This document shows, one piece after another, positions 7,470-14,397 of a DNA stretch of 46,170 nt. Source of the stretch: Mobilicoccus sp. (GTDB taxonomy: Bacteria; Actinomycetota; Actinomycetes; Actinomycetales; Dermatophilaceae); contig JAUNTP010000005.1 of the NCBI GenBank assembly GCA_030538585.1, positions 1 to 46,170 on the forward strand, in the 5' to 3' direction. How positions within the stretch are numbered: the stretch's first letter is position 1; each line of letters starts with the position of its first letter. Below the pieces are notes generated by a model. The model was not told the origin of the DNA. It did no database searches and saw only the letters and a program-made list of their open reading frames with translations. The position numbers were made by a program, and so were the translations under genes.

Positions 7470-8572
7470 CACGGCGACCCGGGGCGGGTGGCGAGCAACA
7501 GGTGGGCGCCCCTCTCCCCCGCGGTGTCCTCACCCGGGTGATCCTGCACGCGAGGCACCGTCAGGCGAACCGCGCCGAACCCGGCGAGCGCCCGCGCCGA
7601 CACCTCCAGACCGTCCTCGTCGGTGAGCACCGCGACGGCCCGGGCCCCGCGCAGCAGGTCCGCGACGGCGACGAACACCTCCGGCAGGTCGGCGGCGGTC
7701 GCCGCGAGGCAGAGGACATCGGGCTCGTCGAGGGCCGGCAGATCGGTGGTGGGCTCCGCGTCGGGCAGGCGCCGCAGTGCCGCGCCGCGGTCGCTCACCG
7801 CCGCAGCGACACCGGCGAGCCCGTCGCCGTACAGGGCGCACAGCTCCCCCGGACGCAGACCGAGCATCCCCGCCACGAGCGCCCCCGCCGGGTCGACGGT
7901 AGGCCGGGTGCGGCCGGTGTCGCCCAGCCGCCAGGTGAGCGTCCGCCCCTGCCCCCTCGGCGCCTCGACCGAGTCCTCCACCGCGATGACGACGTTCGGC
8001 TCGCGCACGTCGTCCAGGGCGAGGGCCTCTTGGCAGGTGAGTCGGCGCACCCGCTCCCCCTCCTCGCCGAGCCGTTCGAGGAGAAACAGCGTGCGCGGCC
8101 AGGCGCCCAGGCCGGCCGCGATCTCGCGCACGCCGGCACCGACCGTGGTGAGGACCGCCACCGTGGGGTGGGCCCGTACGACGTTGAGCGCGGGACGGAG
8201 GTCGCGCCCGTGAGCCGAGACGATCTGGGCGTCCTCCCACGCCATCCCCAGCCGCCCGAAGGCGAGCGCGATCGAGGACGGGGCGGGCGTGACGACCAGC
8301 GGCAGCCCCTCGTCGGCGAGGCGACGCACGATGCCGAAGAAGCCGGGGTCACCGCTGGCGACGACGAGCACCCGCCGATCCCCGCGGTGGCTCATCGCCT
8401 CGATGGCGGGGTCGAGCGGTCCGAGGACGACACGTCGCTCGTCGGGGACGTCGAGGGAGTCCAGGTGTCGGCGCCCTCCGACGACGAGGTCGGCACGGGC
8501 CACCGCGTCGCTGAGCGCGGGCGACAGGGTGGAATGCTGCCCGACGTACCCGATGACGTGGATGGGGTTCAC
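7469..8572 (-). CDS. cobL: CobL-like precorrin-6Y methyltransferase with intact CbiE half and degenerate CbiT half
   Basis: The protein has 367 residues. Residues 1-215 are a CbiE domain, the SAM methylase for C5 and C15 (IGYVGQ start, VVASGDPGFFGIVRRL, APSSIALAFGRLGMAWEDA, VLTTVGAGVREIA). In ordinary CobL the second half is CbiT, which decarboxylates and methylates, with an FEHDG/TKREVRA motif and a DIGAGSGS SAM-binding loop. Here residues 216-367 keep CbiT-like spacing (LGLRPGEL, VFVAVADLLRGARAVAVLTDE). The HDG/TKREVR motif is absent, and the loop reads ALYGDGLAGV. This half looks inactive. An intact separate CbiT lies at 12125-12697. The start is GTG 8572, 7 nt after the upstream gene. Confidence 0.85.
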   Translation of the reverse strand: MNPIHVIGYVGQHSTLSPALSDAVARADLVVGGRRHLDSLDVPDERRVVLGPLDPAIEAMSHRGDRRVLVVASGDPGFFGIVRRLADEGLPLVVTPAPSSIALAFGRLGMAWEDAQIVSAHGRDLRPALNVVRAHPTVAVLTTVGAGVREIAAGLGAWPRTLFLLERLGEEGERVRRLTCQEALALDDVREPNVVIAVEDSVEAPRGQGRTLTWRLGDTGRTRPTVDPAGALVAGMLGLRPGELCALYGDGLAGVAAAVSDRGAALRRLPDAEPTTDLPALDEPDVLCLAATAADLPEVFVAVADLLRGARAVAVLTDEDGLEVSARALAGFGAVRLTVPRVQDHPGEDTAGERGAHLLLATRPGSP

Positions 8573-8579
8573 GGGCGCC

Positions 8580-9275
8580 TCACGGCGCGTCGTCGCGCAC
8601 CGCGGGCACGACGACGGTCGTCATGTCGGGACGGTCGGGCCCGGCGGGCCGGTCGACGAGCGGGGTGATGCGTTCGGTGTCGAGGCTGACGTCGACCCCG
8701 AGCATGGCGCCGGTCAGGCGGCCGCGGCGGGACAGTTCGCCCTGCATCGCGGCGATGTACCGGCCGCCCTCGTAGGCGACGACCGTGTCGGAGTGCTCCA
8801 GGGCGTCGGTGAAGGACGCGAGGCCGGCCTCGGCAGGCACCAGCGTCAGCGATTCGGTGCCCTCCACGAGGGGGACGCGGCTCGTGGCCGCGAAAGCCTG
8901 CATCGCGGTGATGCCCGGCACCACCTCGACCGTCACGTCGACTCGCGCCCCGACCCGCTCCGCGAGCCCGCGGAAACTCGAGTAGATGCTCGGGTCGCCC
9001 AGGGTGGCGACGACGACGAGACCCACCCCGGCCTCGAAGGCGGTGACGGCCAGATGTGCCGCTGCCGCGGGGTCGAGGTCACCGTCGACGAGCCCCACCC
9101 GGCGGATCGTCCGCGGGTCGTCCAGGTGCTCGCGGACCACGACCTCGGTCAGGCCGAGCTCGTCGTCGGAGCCGACCAGAACGACATCGGCCGCGCGCAG
9201 CAGCCCCACGGCCTTGCACGTGACGAGATCGGGGTCACCGGGACCCATCCCGACGCCGACGAGCCGTCGCTGCAT
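8580..9275 (-). CDS. cobI: Second CobI/CbiL-type precorrin-2 C20-methyltransferase
   Basis: The 231-residue tetrapyrrole methylase starts RLVGVGMGPGDPDLVTCKAV and has the SAM-binding loop TLGDPSIYSSFRGLAERV. It then has VEVVPGITAMQAFAA and PLVEGTESLTLVPAE, which point to the C20-methylase (CobI/CbiL) branch rather than CobF, CobM or CobJ. It is separate from the CobI domain fused in cobIJ, with which it shares the fold but limited identity. It leads the minus-strand operon and has a strong GAGGAGG ribosome-binding site before ATG 9275. The exact substrate is uncertain: it could be a redundant copy, or have another corrin or cobalt-corrin intermediate. Confidence 0.7.
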   Translation of the reverse strand: MQRRLVGVGMGPGDPDLVTCKAVGLLRAADVVLVGSDDELGLTEVVVREHLDDPRTIRRVGLVDGDLDPAAAAHLAVTAFEAGVGLVVVATLGDPSIYSSFRGLAERVGARVDVTVEVVPGITAMQAFAATSRVPLVEGTESLTLVPAEAGLASFTDALEHSDTVVAYEGGRYIAAMQGELSRRGRLTGAMLGVDVSLDTERITPLVDRPAGPDRPDMTTVVVPAVRDDAP

Positions 9276-9387
9276 GTGTCTCCTCCTCGGTGTGTACCGA
9301 CCCCCATCCTGCCTTGCGTGGCGCGCCCGACGAAGTCGGGGCCCCTGTGCCAGGCTGAACCCGACGCCGCCCCGTGGAGGAGACGAC

Positions 9388-10128
9388 ATGCAGCAGAGCG
9401 AGCAGACGCCCGACACCCTTGCCGAGCTGTCGGACGACTGGCGCACGGCCCTCGTGGTCGTCGCCCACCCCGACGACATCGAGTACGGCCTCGCCGCAGC
9501 GGTCGCCCGCTGGACCGGTGAGGGACGCACGGTCACCTACCTCCTCGCCACGCACGGTGAGGCGGGCATCGACACGATGGACCCGGTCGAGGCCGCCTCC
9601 GTGCGCGCCCAGGAAGAACGCGACGGCGCCACGGAGGTCGGCGTCGACGTCGTCGAGTTTCTCGATCACCCCGACGGGGTCGTCGAGTACGGCCTGACGC
9701 TGCGGCGACACATCGCCGCGGTGATCCGCCGTCGCCGCCCGGACGCGGTGTTCGGGCTCACCCACCGCGAACGGTTCGCCGGGGGCGGCACCAACCAGGC
9801 CGACCACCGCGCCGTCGGCTCGGCCCTCCTCGACGCCGCCCGTGACGCCGGCAACCGGTGGGTCTTTCCCGAGTTGGGCGTCGACGACGAGCCCTGGTCG
9901 GGTGTGCGGTTCGTCGCGTTCGCCAACGCCCCCGAGCCCACGCACGCCGTCGACGTCACCGGCCACCTCGACGCCGCGGTCGCCTCCCTCGAGGCCCACG
10001 GCCGCTACCTGGATGCCCTCGGCGAGGACTACCCCGACCCCCGCACCCTGCTGGAGGGAATCCTCACCGGCGGTGGCCGGCTCACCGGCACCACCCACGG
10101 CATCGGGTTCGAGGTCTTCGACCTGTAA
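9388..10128 (+). CDS. PIG-L family deacetylase (LmbE-like)
   Basis: The 246-residue protein has the PIG-L zinc site: AHPDDIEYG near the N terminus (His-Pro-Asp-Asp) and the distal NQADHRAVG histidine. Members remove acetyl or acyl groups from amino sugars or sugar conjugates, for example MshB and Mca in mycothiol metabolism; the substrate here cannot be read from the sequence. GGAGGAGA lies 5 nt before ATG 9388. It is divergent from the cobI2 operon and convergent with cobK, with a 9-bp gap. The 112-bp divergent intergenic region (9276-9387) contains only a short CCCGAC-GAA-GTCGGG hairpin and no B12-riboswitch motif that I can see. Confidence 0.88.
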   Translation: MQQSEQTPDTLAELSDDWRTALVVVAHPDDIEYGLAAAVARWTGEGRTVTYLLATHGEAGIDTMDPVEAASVRAQEERDGATEVGVDVVEFLDHPDGVVEYGLTLRRHIAAVIRRRRPDAVFGLTHRERFAGGGTNQADHRAVGSALLDAARDAGNRWVFPELGVDDEPWSGVRFVAFANAPEPTHAVDVTGHLDAAVASLEAHGRYLDALGEDYPDPRTLLEGILTGGGRLTGTTHGIGFEVFDL

Positions 10129-10137
10129 GGGCCACGC

Positions 10138-10884
10138 TCAGCCGCGCACCCGCGCGCTCACCCAGTCGATCGCCGACTCCGGGTCGGGCACACAGGCGAG
10201 GCCGCGGGGCAGCGGGGGCCGTCGCACGACGACCACGGGGATGCCGAGTTCGCGCGCGGCCCACATCTTGGCCACCGTCGACCCGCCCCCGCTGTTCTTG
10301 GTGACGAGACAGTCGATGCGGCGGTCGATCATGAGCGCGCTCTCCTCGGGCACGAGGAACGGCCCCTTGCCGAGGAGGATCTCGTGACGGACCGGCAGCG
10401 GCGGCTCGGGCGGTTCGATGCTGCGCAGCAGGCACCACGCACGCACCCCGGCGAACGCGTTCGCCTCCTGCCGCCCCGTCGTGACGAACAGCCGGGTGCC
10501 GATCCGGTCGGCGAGCTCCGCGGCCTCGGGCACGGTGTCGACCTCGTGCCACACATCGCCCGGGCGGGCCTTCCACGCGGGCCGATCGACCCGCACGAGC
10601 GGGACGCCGACGATCTCGCAGGCCTTGGCGGCGTTGTGGGTCATCTCGGCCGCGAAGGGGTGCGTGGCGTCGATGACGAGCTGCACCCGCTGCGCGAACA
10701 GGTGCGCCATGAGGCCGTTGACGCCGCCGAACCCGCCGACCCGCACCGCCCCCGGAAGGTCCTCCGGGGTCGAGACGCGACCGGCGAGTGAGCTGGTGAG
10801 CTCGACACCGGGCATCGCCGCCAGGTCGCGGGCGATGGCCCGACCCTCGGACGTGCCACCGAGCAGCAGGACGCGGATCGTCAT
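10138..10884 (-). CDS. cobK: Precorrin-6A reductase (CobK/CbiJ)
   Basis: CobK reduces precorrin-6A to precorrin-6B with NADPH. The 248-residue protein begins IRVLLLGGTSEGRAIARDLA (nucleotide-binding GGTSEG) and continues with VIDATHPFAAEMTHNA, VRVDRPAWK, FVTTGRQEANAF and LVTKNSGGGSTVAKMWAARELGIPV cut across its C-terminal third, all typical of the family. ATG 10884 has GGAGAA just upstream. It is monocistronic on the minus strand, convergent with the PIG-L gene and divergent from cbiD across 100 bp. The enzyme is common to both corrin routes. Confidence 0.95.
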   Translation of the reverse strand: MTIRVLLLGGTSEGRAIARDLAAMPGVELTSSLAGRVSTPEDLPGAVRVGGFGGVNGLMAHLFAQRVQLVIDATHPFAAEMTHNAAKACEIVGVPLVRVDRPAWKARPGDVWHEVDTVPEAAELADRIGTRLFVTTGRQEANAFAGVRAWCLLRSIEPPEPPLPVRHEILLGKGPFLVPEESALMIDRRIDCLVTKNSGGGSTVAKMWAARELGIPVVVVRRPPLPRGLACVPDPESAIDWVSARVRG

Positions 10885-10984
10885 GTTCTCCAGTGTCGCA
10901 GGACTCCCGCCCCGCCCAGGTGCACCCTGGCGCCGCGGCGAGCCCCTCGGCGACCTGGGAGGATGAACGTCGAGGAGGTGCCCC

Positions 10985-12115
10985 GTGAGCGAAACCGAAG
11001 CCCGCCGCACGGGCGGGCGTGAGGCGCAACTGGCCCACACCGGCCTGCGTCCCGGGTGGACGACGGGTGCCTGCGCGACCGCCGCGGCCACATCGGCCGC
11101 CCACGCGCTGCTGAACGGTGAGTTCCTCGACCCCGCGCCGATCACCCTGCCGAAAGGCCACACGCCCGCGTTCGCCCTCACCCGCGAGGAGCAGGGCGCC
11201 GACGAGCGCGGCCCCTTCGCGCTCGCGGCCATCACCAAGGACGCCGGAGACGACCCCGACGTCACCCACCTCGCCGTCGTCCAGGCGTGGGTGCGCCACG
11301 GCGCACCCGGCGCGGGCGTGACGTTCGCCGCCGGCCCCGGAGTGGGCACGGTGACCCTGCCGGGCCTGCCGCTGGACGTCGGCGAGCCCGCCATCAACCC
11401 CGTCCCCCGACGGCTCATCCGCGAGCACGTCACGGCGGTCGCCGAGCGGGCAGGGGTGGCGCCGGACCTGGAGGTGACCGTCGGTGTCGTCGACGGTGAG
11501 GCGCTCGCGGAGAAGACGTGGAACCCGCGCCTCGGCATCCTCGGCGGGCTGTCGATCCTCGGCACGACGGGCATCGTCGTGCCCTACTCGTGCGCCTCCT
11601 GGATCGACTCCATCCACCGCGGCATCGACGTCGCCCGGGCGCTGGGCCACACCCACGTGGCCGGGTGCACGGGCTCGACCTCGGAGAAGGTCGTCATCGC
11701 CGAGTACGACCTCCCGCTCACGGCGCTGCTCGACATGGGTGACTTCGTCGGGGCCGTTCTCAAGCACCTGCGGCGCCACCCCGTCGACCGCCTGACCCTG
11801 TGCGGCGGGTTCGCCAAGCTGTCGAAGCTGGCCGCCGGGCATCTCGACCTGCACTCGGGGCGCTCGCAGGTGAACCTCGACCACCTCGCCGAGCTCGCCG
11901 CCGCCGCGGGCGGGGACGCCGACCTCCTCGACGGGATCCGCGCCGGGACGACGGGACTGCACGCCCTCACCCTCGCCCGGCAGGCCGGCGTCGCCCTCGG
12001 GGACGCGGTGGCGCGCGCCGCTGCGGAGGAGGCCCGCCGCGTGCTGGACGGCGCGCCCGTCGAGGTCGACGTCATCTGCATCGACCGCGCCGGCGCCGTC
12101 GTCGGCCGCTCCTAG
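10985..12115 (+). CDS. cbiD: Cobalt-precorrin-5B C1-methyltransferase (CbiD)
   Basis: CbiD methylates C1 in the anaerobic route and replaces the unrelated CobF of the aerobic route. The 376-residue protein starts with the diagnostic LRPGWTTGACATAAA and continues with ITKDAGDDPDVTH, INPVPRRLIREHV, GLSILGTTGIVVPYS and LCGGFAKLSKLAAGHLDLHS. The GTG start at 10985 has GAGGAGG 7 nt upstream. The stop codon TAG (12113-12115) is also the first half of a TAGGCT -10 box for the next gene. Its occurrence alongside CobG means the cluster is not a textbook aerobic or anaerobic set. Confidence 0.95.
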   Translation: MSETEARRTGGREAQLAHTGLRPGWTTGACATAAATSAAHALLNGEFLDPAPITLPKGHTPAFALTREEQGADERGPFALAAITKDAGDDPDVTHLAVVQAWVRHGAPGAGVTFAAGPGVGTVTLPGLPLDVGEPAINPVPRRLIREHVTAVAERAGVAPDLEVTVGVVDGEALAEKTWNPRLGILGGLSILGTTGIVVPYSCASWIDSIHRGIDVARALGHTHVAGCTGSTSEKVVIAEYDLPLTALLDMGDFVGAVLKHLRRHPVDRLTLCGGFAKLSKLAAGHLDLHSGRSQVNLDHLAELAAAAGGDADLLDGIRAGTTGLHALTLARQAGVALGDAVARAAAEEARRVLDGAPVEVDVICIDRAGAVVGRS

Positions 12116-12118
12116 GCT
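12113..12118 (+). promoter_or_regulatory. TAGGCT -10 box overlapping the cbiD stop, leaderless promoter for cbiT
   Basis: TAGGCT begins with the cbiD stop codon TAG and ends 6 nt before the cbiT ATG at 12125. No ribosome-binding site is visible before cbiT, so an internal leaderless transcript is plausible. Confidence 0.4.
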
Positions 12119-12124
12119 GACCCC

Positions 12125-12697
12125 ATGAGCGACCTGCCCTGCACCCCCGGCCTGCCCGACGACACCTTCGAGCACGACGGGCAGATCACCAAGCGTGAGG
12201 TGCGCGCCGTCACCCTCGCCCACCTCGCCCCACGACCGGGCGAGATGCTGTGGGACATCGGGGGCGGCTCGGGCAGCATCGGCATCGAGTGGATGCGCGC
12301 CCACCCCCTGTGCCGCGCCGTCACCGTCGAGCACCACCCGCAGCGCGCAGCGCGCATCCGCGCCAACGCCGAGCGGCTCGCCCCCGGGCTCGCCGTCGCC
12401 GAGGGCCGGGCACCCGGGGCCCTCACCGGCCTGCCCACTCCCGACGCCATCTTCGTCGGTGGCGGCCTCACCGCCCCCGGCGTCCTCGACGCGTGCCTCG
12501 CCGCGCTGCGCCCGGGGGGGCGTCTCGTCGCCAACGCCGTCACCCTCGAGACCGAGGCCGTCCTGCTCGAGGCCTACCGGAGCCACGGGGGCACCCTCGT
12601 GCGCCTCGGCGTCGAACACACTTCTCCCGTAGGCCGTTTCACCGCGTGGACGCCCGCACGCCCCATCACGGTGTGGTCTGCGACCATCGGGGCATGA
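12125..12697 (+). CDS. cbiT: Stand-alone precorrin-6Y C15-methyltransferase / decarboxylase domain (CbiT)
   Basis: The 190-residue Rossmann-fold methyltransferase is a complete Cbi[21 protein letters not shown] at the N terminus, the SAM-binding loop [51 protein letters not shown] and a VGRFTAW end. It carries out the C12 acetate decarboxylation and C15 methylation of precorrin-6B. It retains every motif that the second half of CobL in this window has lost, so it probably supplies that activity in trans. It overlaps the GPP34 gene by 4 bp (ATGA at 12694). Confidence 0.93.
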   Translation: MSDLPCTPGLPDDTFEHDGQITKREVRAVTLAHLAPRPGEMLWDIGGGSGSIGIEWMRAHPLCRAVTVEHHPQRAARIRANAERLAPGLAVAEGRAPGALTGLPTPDAIFVGGGLTAPGVLDACLAALRPGGRLVANAVTLETEAVLLEAYRSHGGTLVRLGVEHTSPVGRFTAWTPARPITVWSATIGA

Positions 12698-13335
12698 GCC
12701 GACTCGTCGAGGACATGCTGCTTCTCGGCTCGACCCCCGAGGGCCGCCACGCCCTGCGCGACCTGCCCACGCTCGTCGCCGGTGCCGCGCTCGCCGATCT
12801 GGCCCACCTCGACCGCGTCGACGCGCCCGGCCGCACCGTCACCGTCCTCGACCCCACCCCCACCGACCACCCGGTCCTCGACGACCTCCTCGGTCGCATG
12901 GTCGCCACCCGCCGGCCCCGCGCTCCCTGGCGCTGGGTGTTCGACTCGGCCCGGCCCCTCACCGACGCGACCCGCACGCACCTCGTGCAGACCGGGCTGC
13001 TCGGACGCCAGGAGGACGTCGTCCTCGGCATGCTGCCGCGCACCCGCCACCCCGTCGTCGACCTCGAGGCCCAGCAGCGACTCGTCGAAGAGGTCCGCGC
13101 CGTCGTCCTCGCCGACGAGCACCACGCCGACGGCGCCTCGCCGCAGGCCGCGCACACGATCATGCTCTGCTCGCTGCTCGCCACCGCGTTCCACTCGCGC
13201 CGCACCGCCGCGGCCCTGTTTCCCGAACTCGACGCCCGCGAGCTGCGAACGCGGTTGCGGTCGATCTCGACCCCGCACTGGGCCGTCGCCGGCACCGCCC
13301 ACGCCGTCCGACTCGCCAACGCCGCCCGCCCCTGA
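12694..13335 (+). CDS. GPP34 (GOLPH3/VPS74-type) phosphoprotein family
   Basis: The 213-residue helical protein matches the bacterial GPP34 family: [14 protein letters not shown] at the start, [34 protein letters not shown], and a C-terminal helical half. The eukaryotic relatives bind phosphatidylinositol-4-phosphate and Golgi glycosyltransferases; actinobacterial members have no established function. No signal peptide or membrane segment is present. The ATG overlaps the cbiT stop by 4 bp, so it is cotranslated with the corrin genes. Whether that reflects function is unknown. Confidence 0.85.
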   Translation: MSRLVEDMLLLGSTPEGRHALRDLPTLVAGAALADLAHLDRVDAPGRTVTVLDPTPTDHPVLDDLLGRMVATRRPRAPWRWVFDSARPLTDATRTHLVQTGLLGRQEDVVLGMLPRTRHPVVDLEAQQRLVEEVRAVVLADEHHADGASPQAAHTIMLCSLLATAFHSRRTAAALFPELDARELRTRLRSISTPHWAVAGTAHAVRLANAARP

Positions 13336-13409
13336 GCACCCGACCCATTCTTGACGAACTTCATACTCCCAGCAGGATTCTCACGAAGATGACGCTCAGC
13401 CGCGACCTC

Positions 13410-13415
13410 TAGTGT
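13410..13415 (+). promoter_or_regulatory. TAGTGT -10 box candidate for the 6C RNA
   Basis: TAGTGT lies about 6 nt before the predicted RNA start near 13421. A -35 box is not obvious. Confidence 0.35.
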
Positions 13416-13419
13416 GGCG

Positions 13420-13500
13420 AGTGCCTCCTCAGCCTCCCCCCGGCTGTCGGACAGGCCCAGCGGCCCCGGTCCCCCCCACCGGGGCCGTCGGCCTCTCCGG
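13420..13500 (+). ncRNA. 6C-type small RNA
   Basis: Two hairpins with poly-C loops lie in the gap between GPP34 and hisF. Hairpin 1 is CAGCC (13430-13434), loop TCCCCCC, GGCTG (13442-13446). Hairpin 2 is CGGCCCCGGT (13461-13470), a loop of seven C, then ACCGGGGCCG (13478-13487). Two stems each exposing at least six cytosines define the actinobacterial 6C RNA (B11 in mycobacteria), which acts on G-rich mRNA sites such as ribosome-binding sites. Hairpin 2 would also serve as its terminator. The ends are approximate. If it is not a 6C RNA, the second hairpin is still a good terminator for the convergent genes. Confidence 0.75.
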
Positions 13501-13523
13501 AGCGCACCACCCGTGGGCCGTGC

Positions 13524-14309
13524 TCAGCGGCGCACCGGCACCCCGTAGCCCGCCAGCGCATCCTTGACCTCACCGATGGTCATCTCCCCGAAGTGGAAGA
13601 CGCTCGCGGCGAGCACCGCGTCGGCACCGGCCTGGACGACCGGCGGAAAGTGCTCGACCGCCCCGGCGCCGCCACTGGCGATGAGCGGGATGGAGATCTC
13701 GGCACGCACGGCCCGCACGAGCTCGAGGTCGAATCCGGCCTTCGTGCCGTCGGCGTCCATCGAGTTGAGCAGGATCTCCCCCGCACCCCGTCGCGCGGCC
13801 TCGGCGCACCAGGCGAGGGCGTCGATGCCCGTCCCGCGACGCCCGCCGTGGGTCGTCACCTCGAAACCGCTCTCCGGGCGCGCGCCACCCGCGGAGTCCT
13901 CCCGCCACCGGCGCACGTCGGCCGACAGGACGAGCACCTGCGCCCCGAACCGGGCGGCGACCTCGTCGATGAGCTCCGGGCGCGCGATGGCGGCCGTGTT
14001 GACCCCCACCTTGTCGGCGCCGGCGCGCAGCAGCCGGTCGACGTCCTCGACGGTGCGGACACCGCCGCCCACCGTGAGCGGGATGAACACCTGCTCGGCG
14101 GTGCGGGCGACGACGTCGTAGGTCGTGGCCCGGTCACCGCTGCTCGCCGTGACGTCGAGGAACGTCAGCTCGTCGGCGCCCTGCGCGTCGTACCGGGCGG
14201 CCAGCTCGACCGGGTCACCGGCGTCGCGCAGGTTCTCGAAGTTGACGCCCTTGACGACGCGACCGGCGTCGACGTCCAGACACGGGATGACACGCGTTGC
14301 GAGGCTCAC
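13524..14309 (-). CDS. hisF: Imidazole glycerol phosphate synthase, cyclase subunit (HisF)
   Basis: HisF takes ammonia from HisH and converts PRFAR to imidazole glycerol phosphate and AICAR in histidine synthesis. The 261-residue TIM barrel has the catalytic Asp in [15 protein letters not shown] and the second in LSADVRR, plus the phosphate sites TVGGGVR and IASGGAGA. An insertion of about 12 residues rich in Gly/Ser ([13 protein letters not shown]) lies after the second catalytic Asp. The GTG start at 14309 follows a TAAGCT -10 box by 6 nt, which indicates a leaderless mRNA. HisH and HisA are not in the window; hisG and hisE lie 2 kb away on the same strand. Confidence 0.95.
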   Translation of the reverse strand: MSLATRVIPCLDVDAGRVVKGVNFENLRDAGDPVELAARYDAQGADELTFLDVTASSGDRATTYDVVARTAEQVFIPLTVGGGVRTVEDVDRLLRAGADKVGVNTAAIARPELIDEVAARFGAQVLVLSADVRRWREDSAGGARPESGFEVTTHGGRRGTGIDALAWCAEAARRGAGEILLNSMDADGTKAGFDLELVRAVRAEISIPLIASGGAGAVEHFPPVVQAGADAVLAASVFHFGEMTIGEVKDALAGYGVPVRR

Positions 14310-14315
14310 CGGCCC

Positions 14316-14321
14316 AGCTTA
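14316..14321 (-). promoter_or_regulatory. TAAGCT -10 box, leaderless hisF promoter
   Basis: TAAGCT on the minus strand is 6 nt before the hisF GTG, with no ribosome-binding site between them. Confidence 0.45.
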
Positions 14322-14384
14322 GGAGACACCCACCGGCGCACCACCGCTCGCCGTCGCTTCCGGCGACGAGCATGCTCGGACGCC

Positions 14385-14390
14385 TATCGT
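14385..14390 (+). promoter_or_regulatory. TATCGT -10 box, leaderless promoter of the FUSC gene
   Basis: TATCGT is 7 nt before ATG 14398. It overlaps the alternative GTG start at 14389, which argues for the ATG as the true start. Confidence 0.4.
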
Positions 14391-14397
14391 GGACGAC

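Noticed and set aside
8580-9275. CobF (precorrin-6A synthase, deacetylating)
   Set aside because: The N-terminal and PGI motifs follow CobI/CbiL, and the CobF signatures that I know are missing.
9276-9387. Possible cobalamin riboswitch between the divergent corrin operons
   Set aside because: The GCCACTG core and the B12-box pattern are not seen; only a short hairpin is present. The 10885-10984 gap also lacks them.
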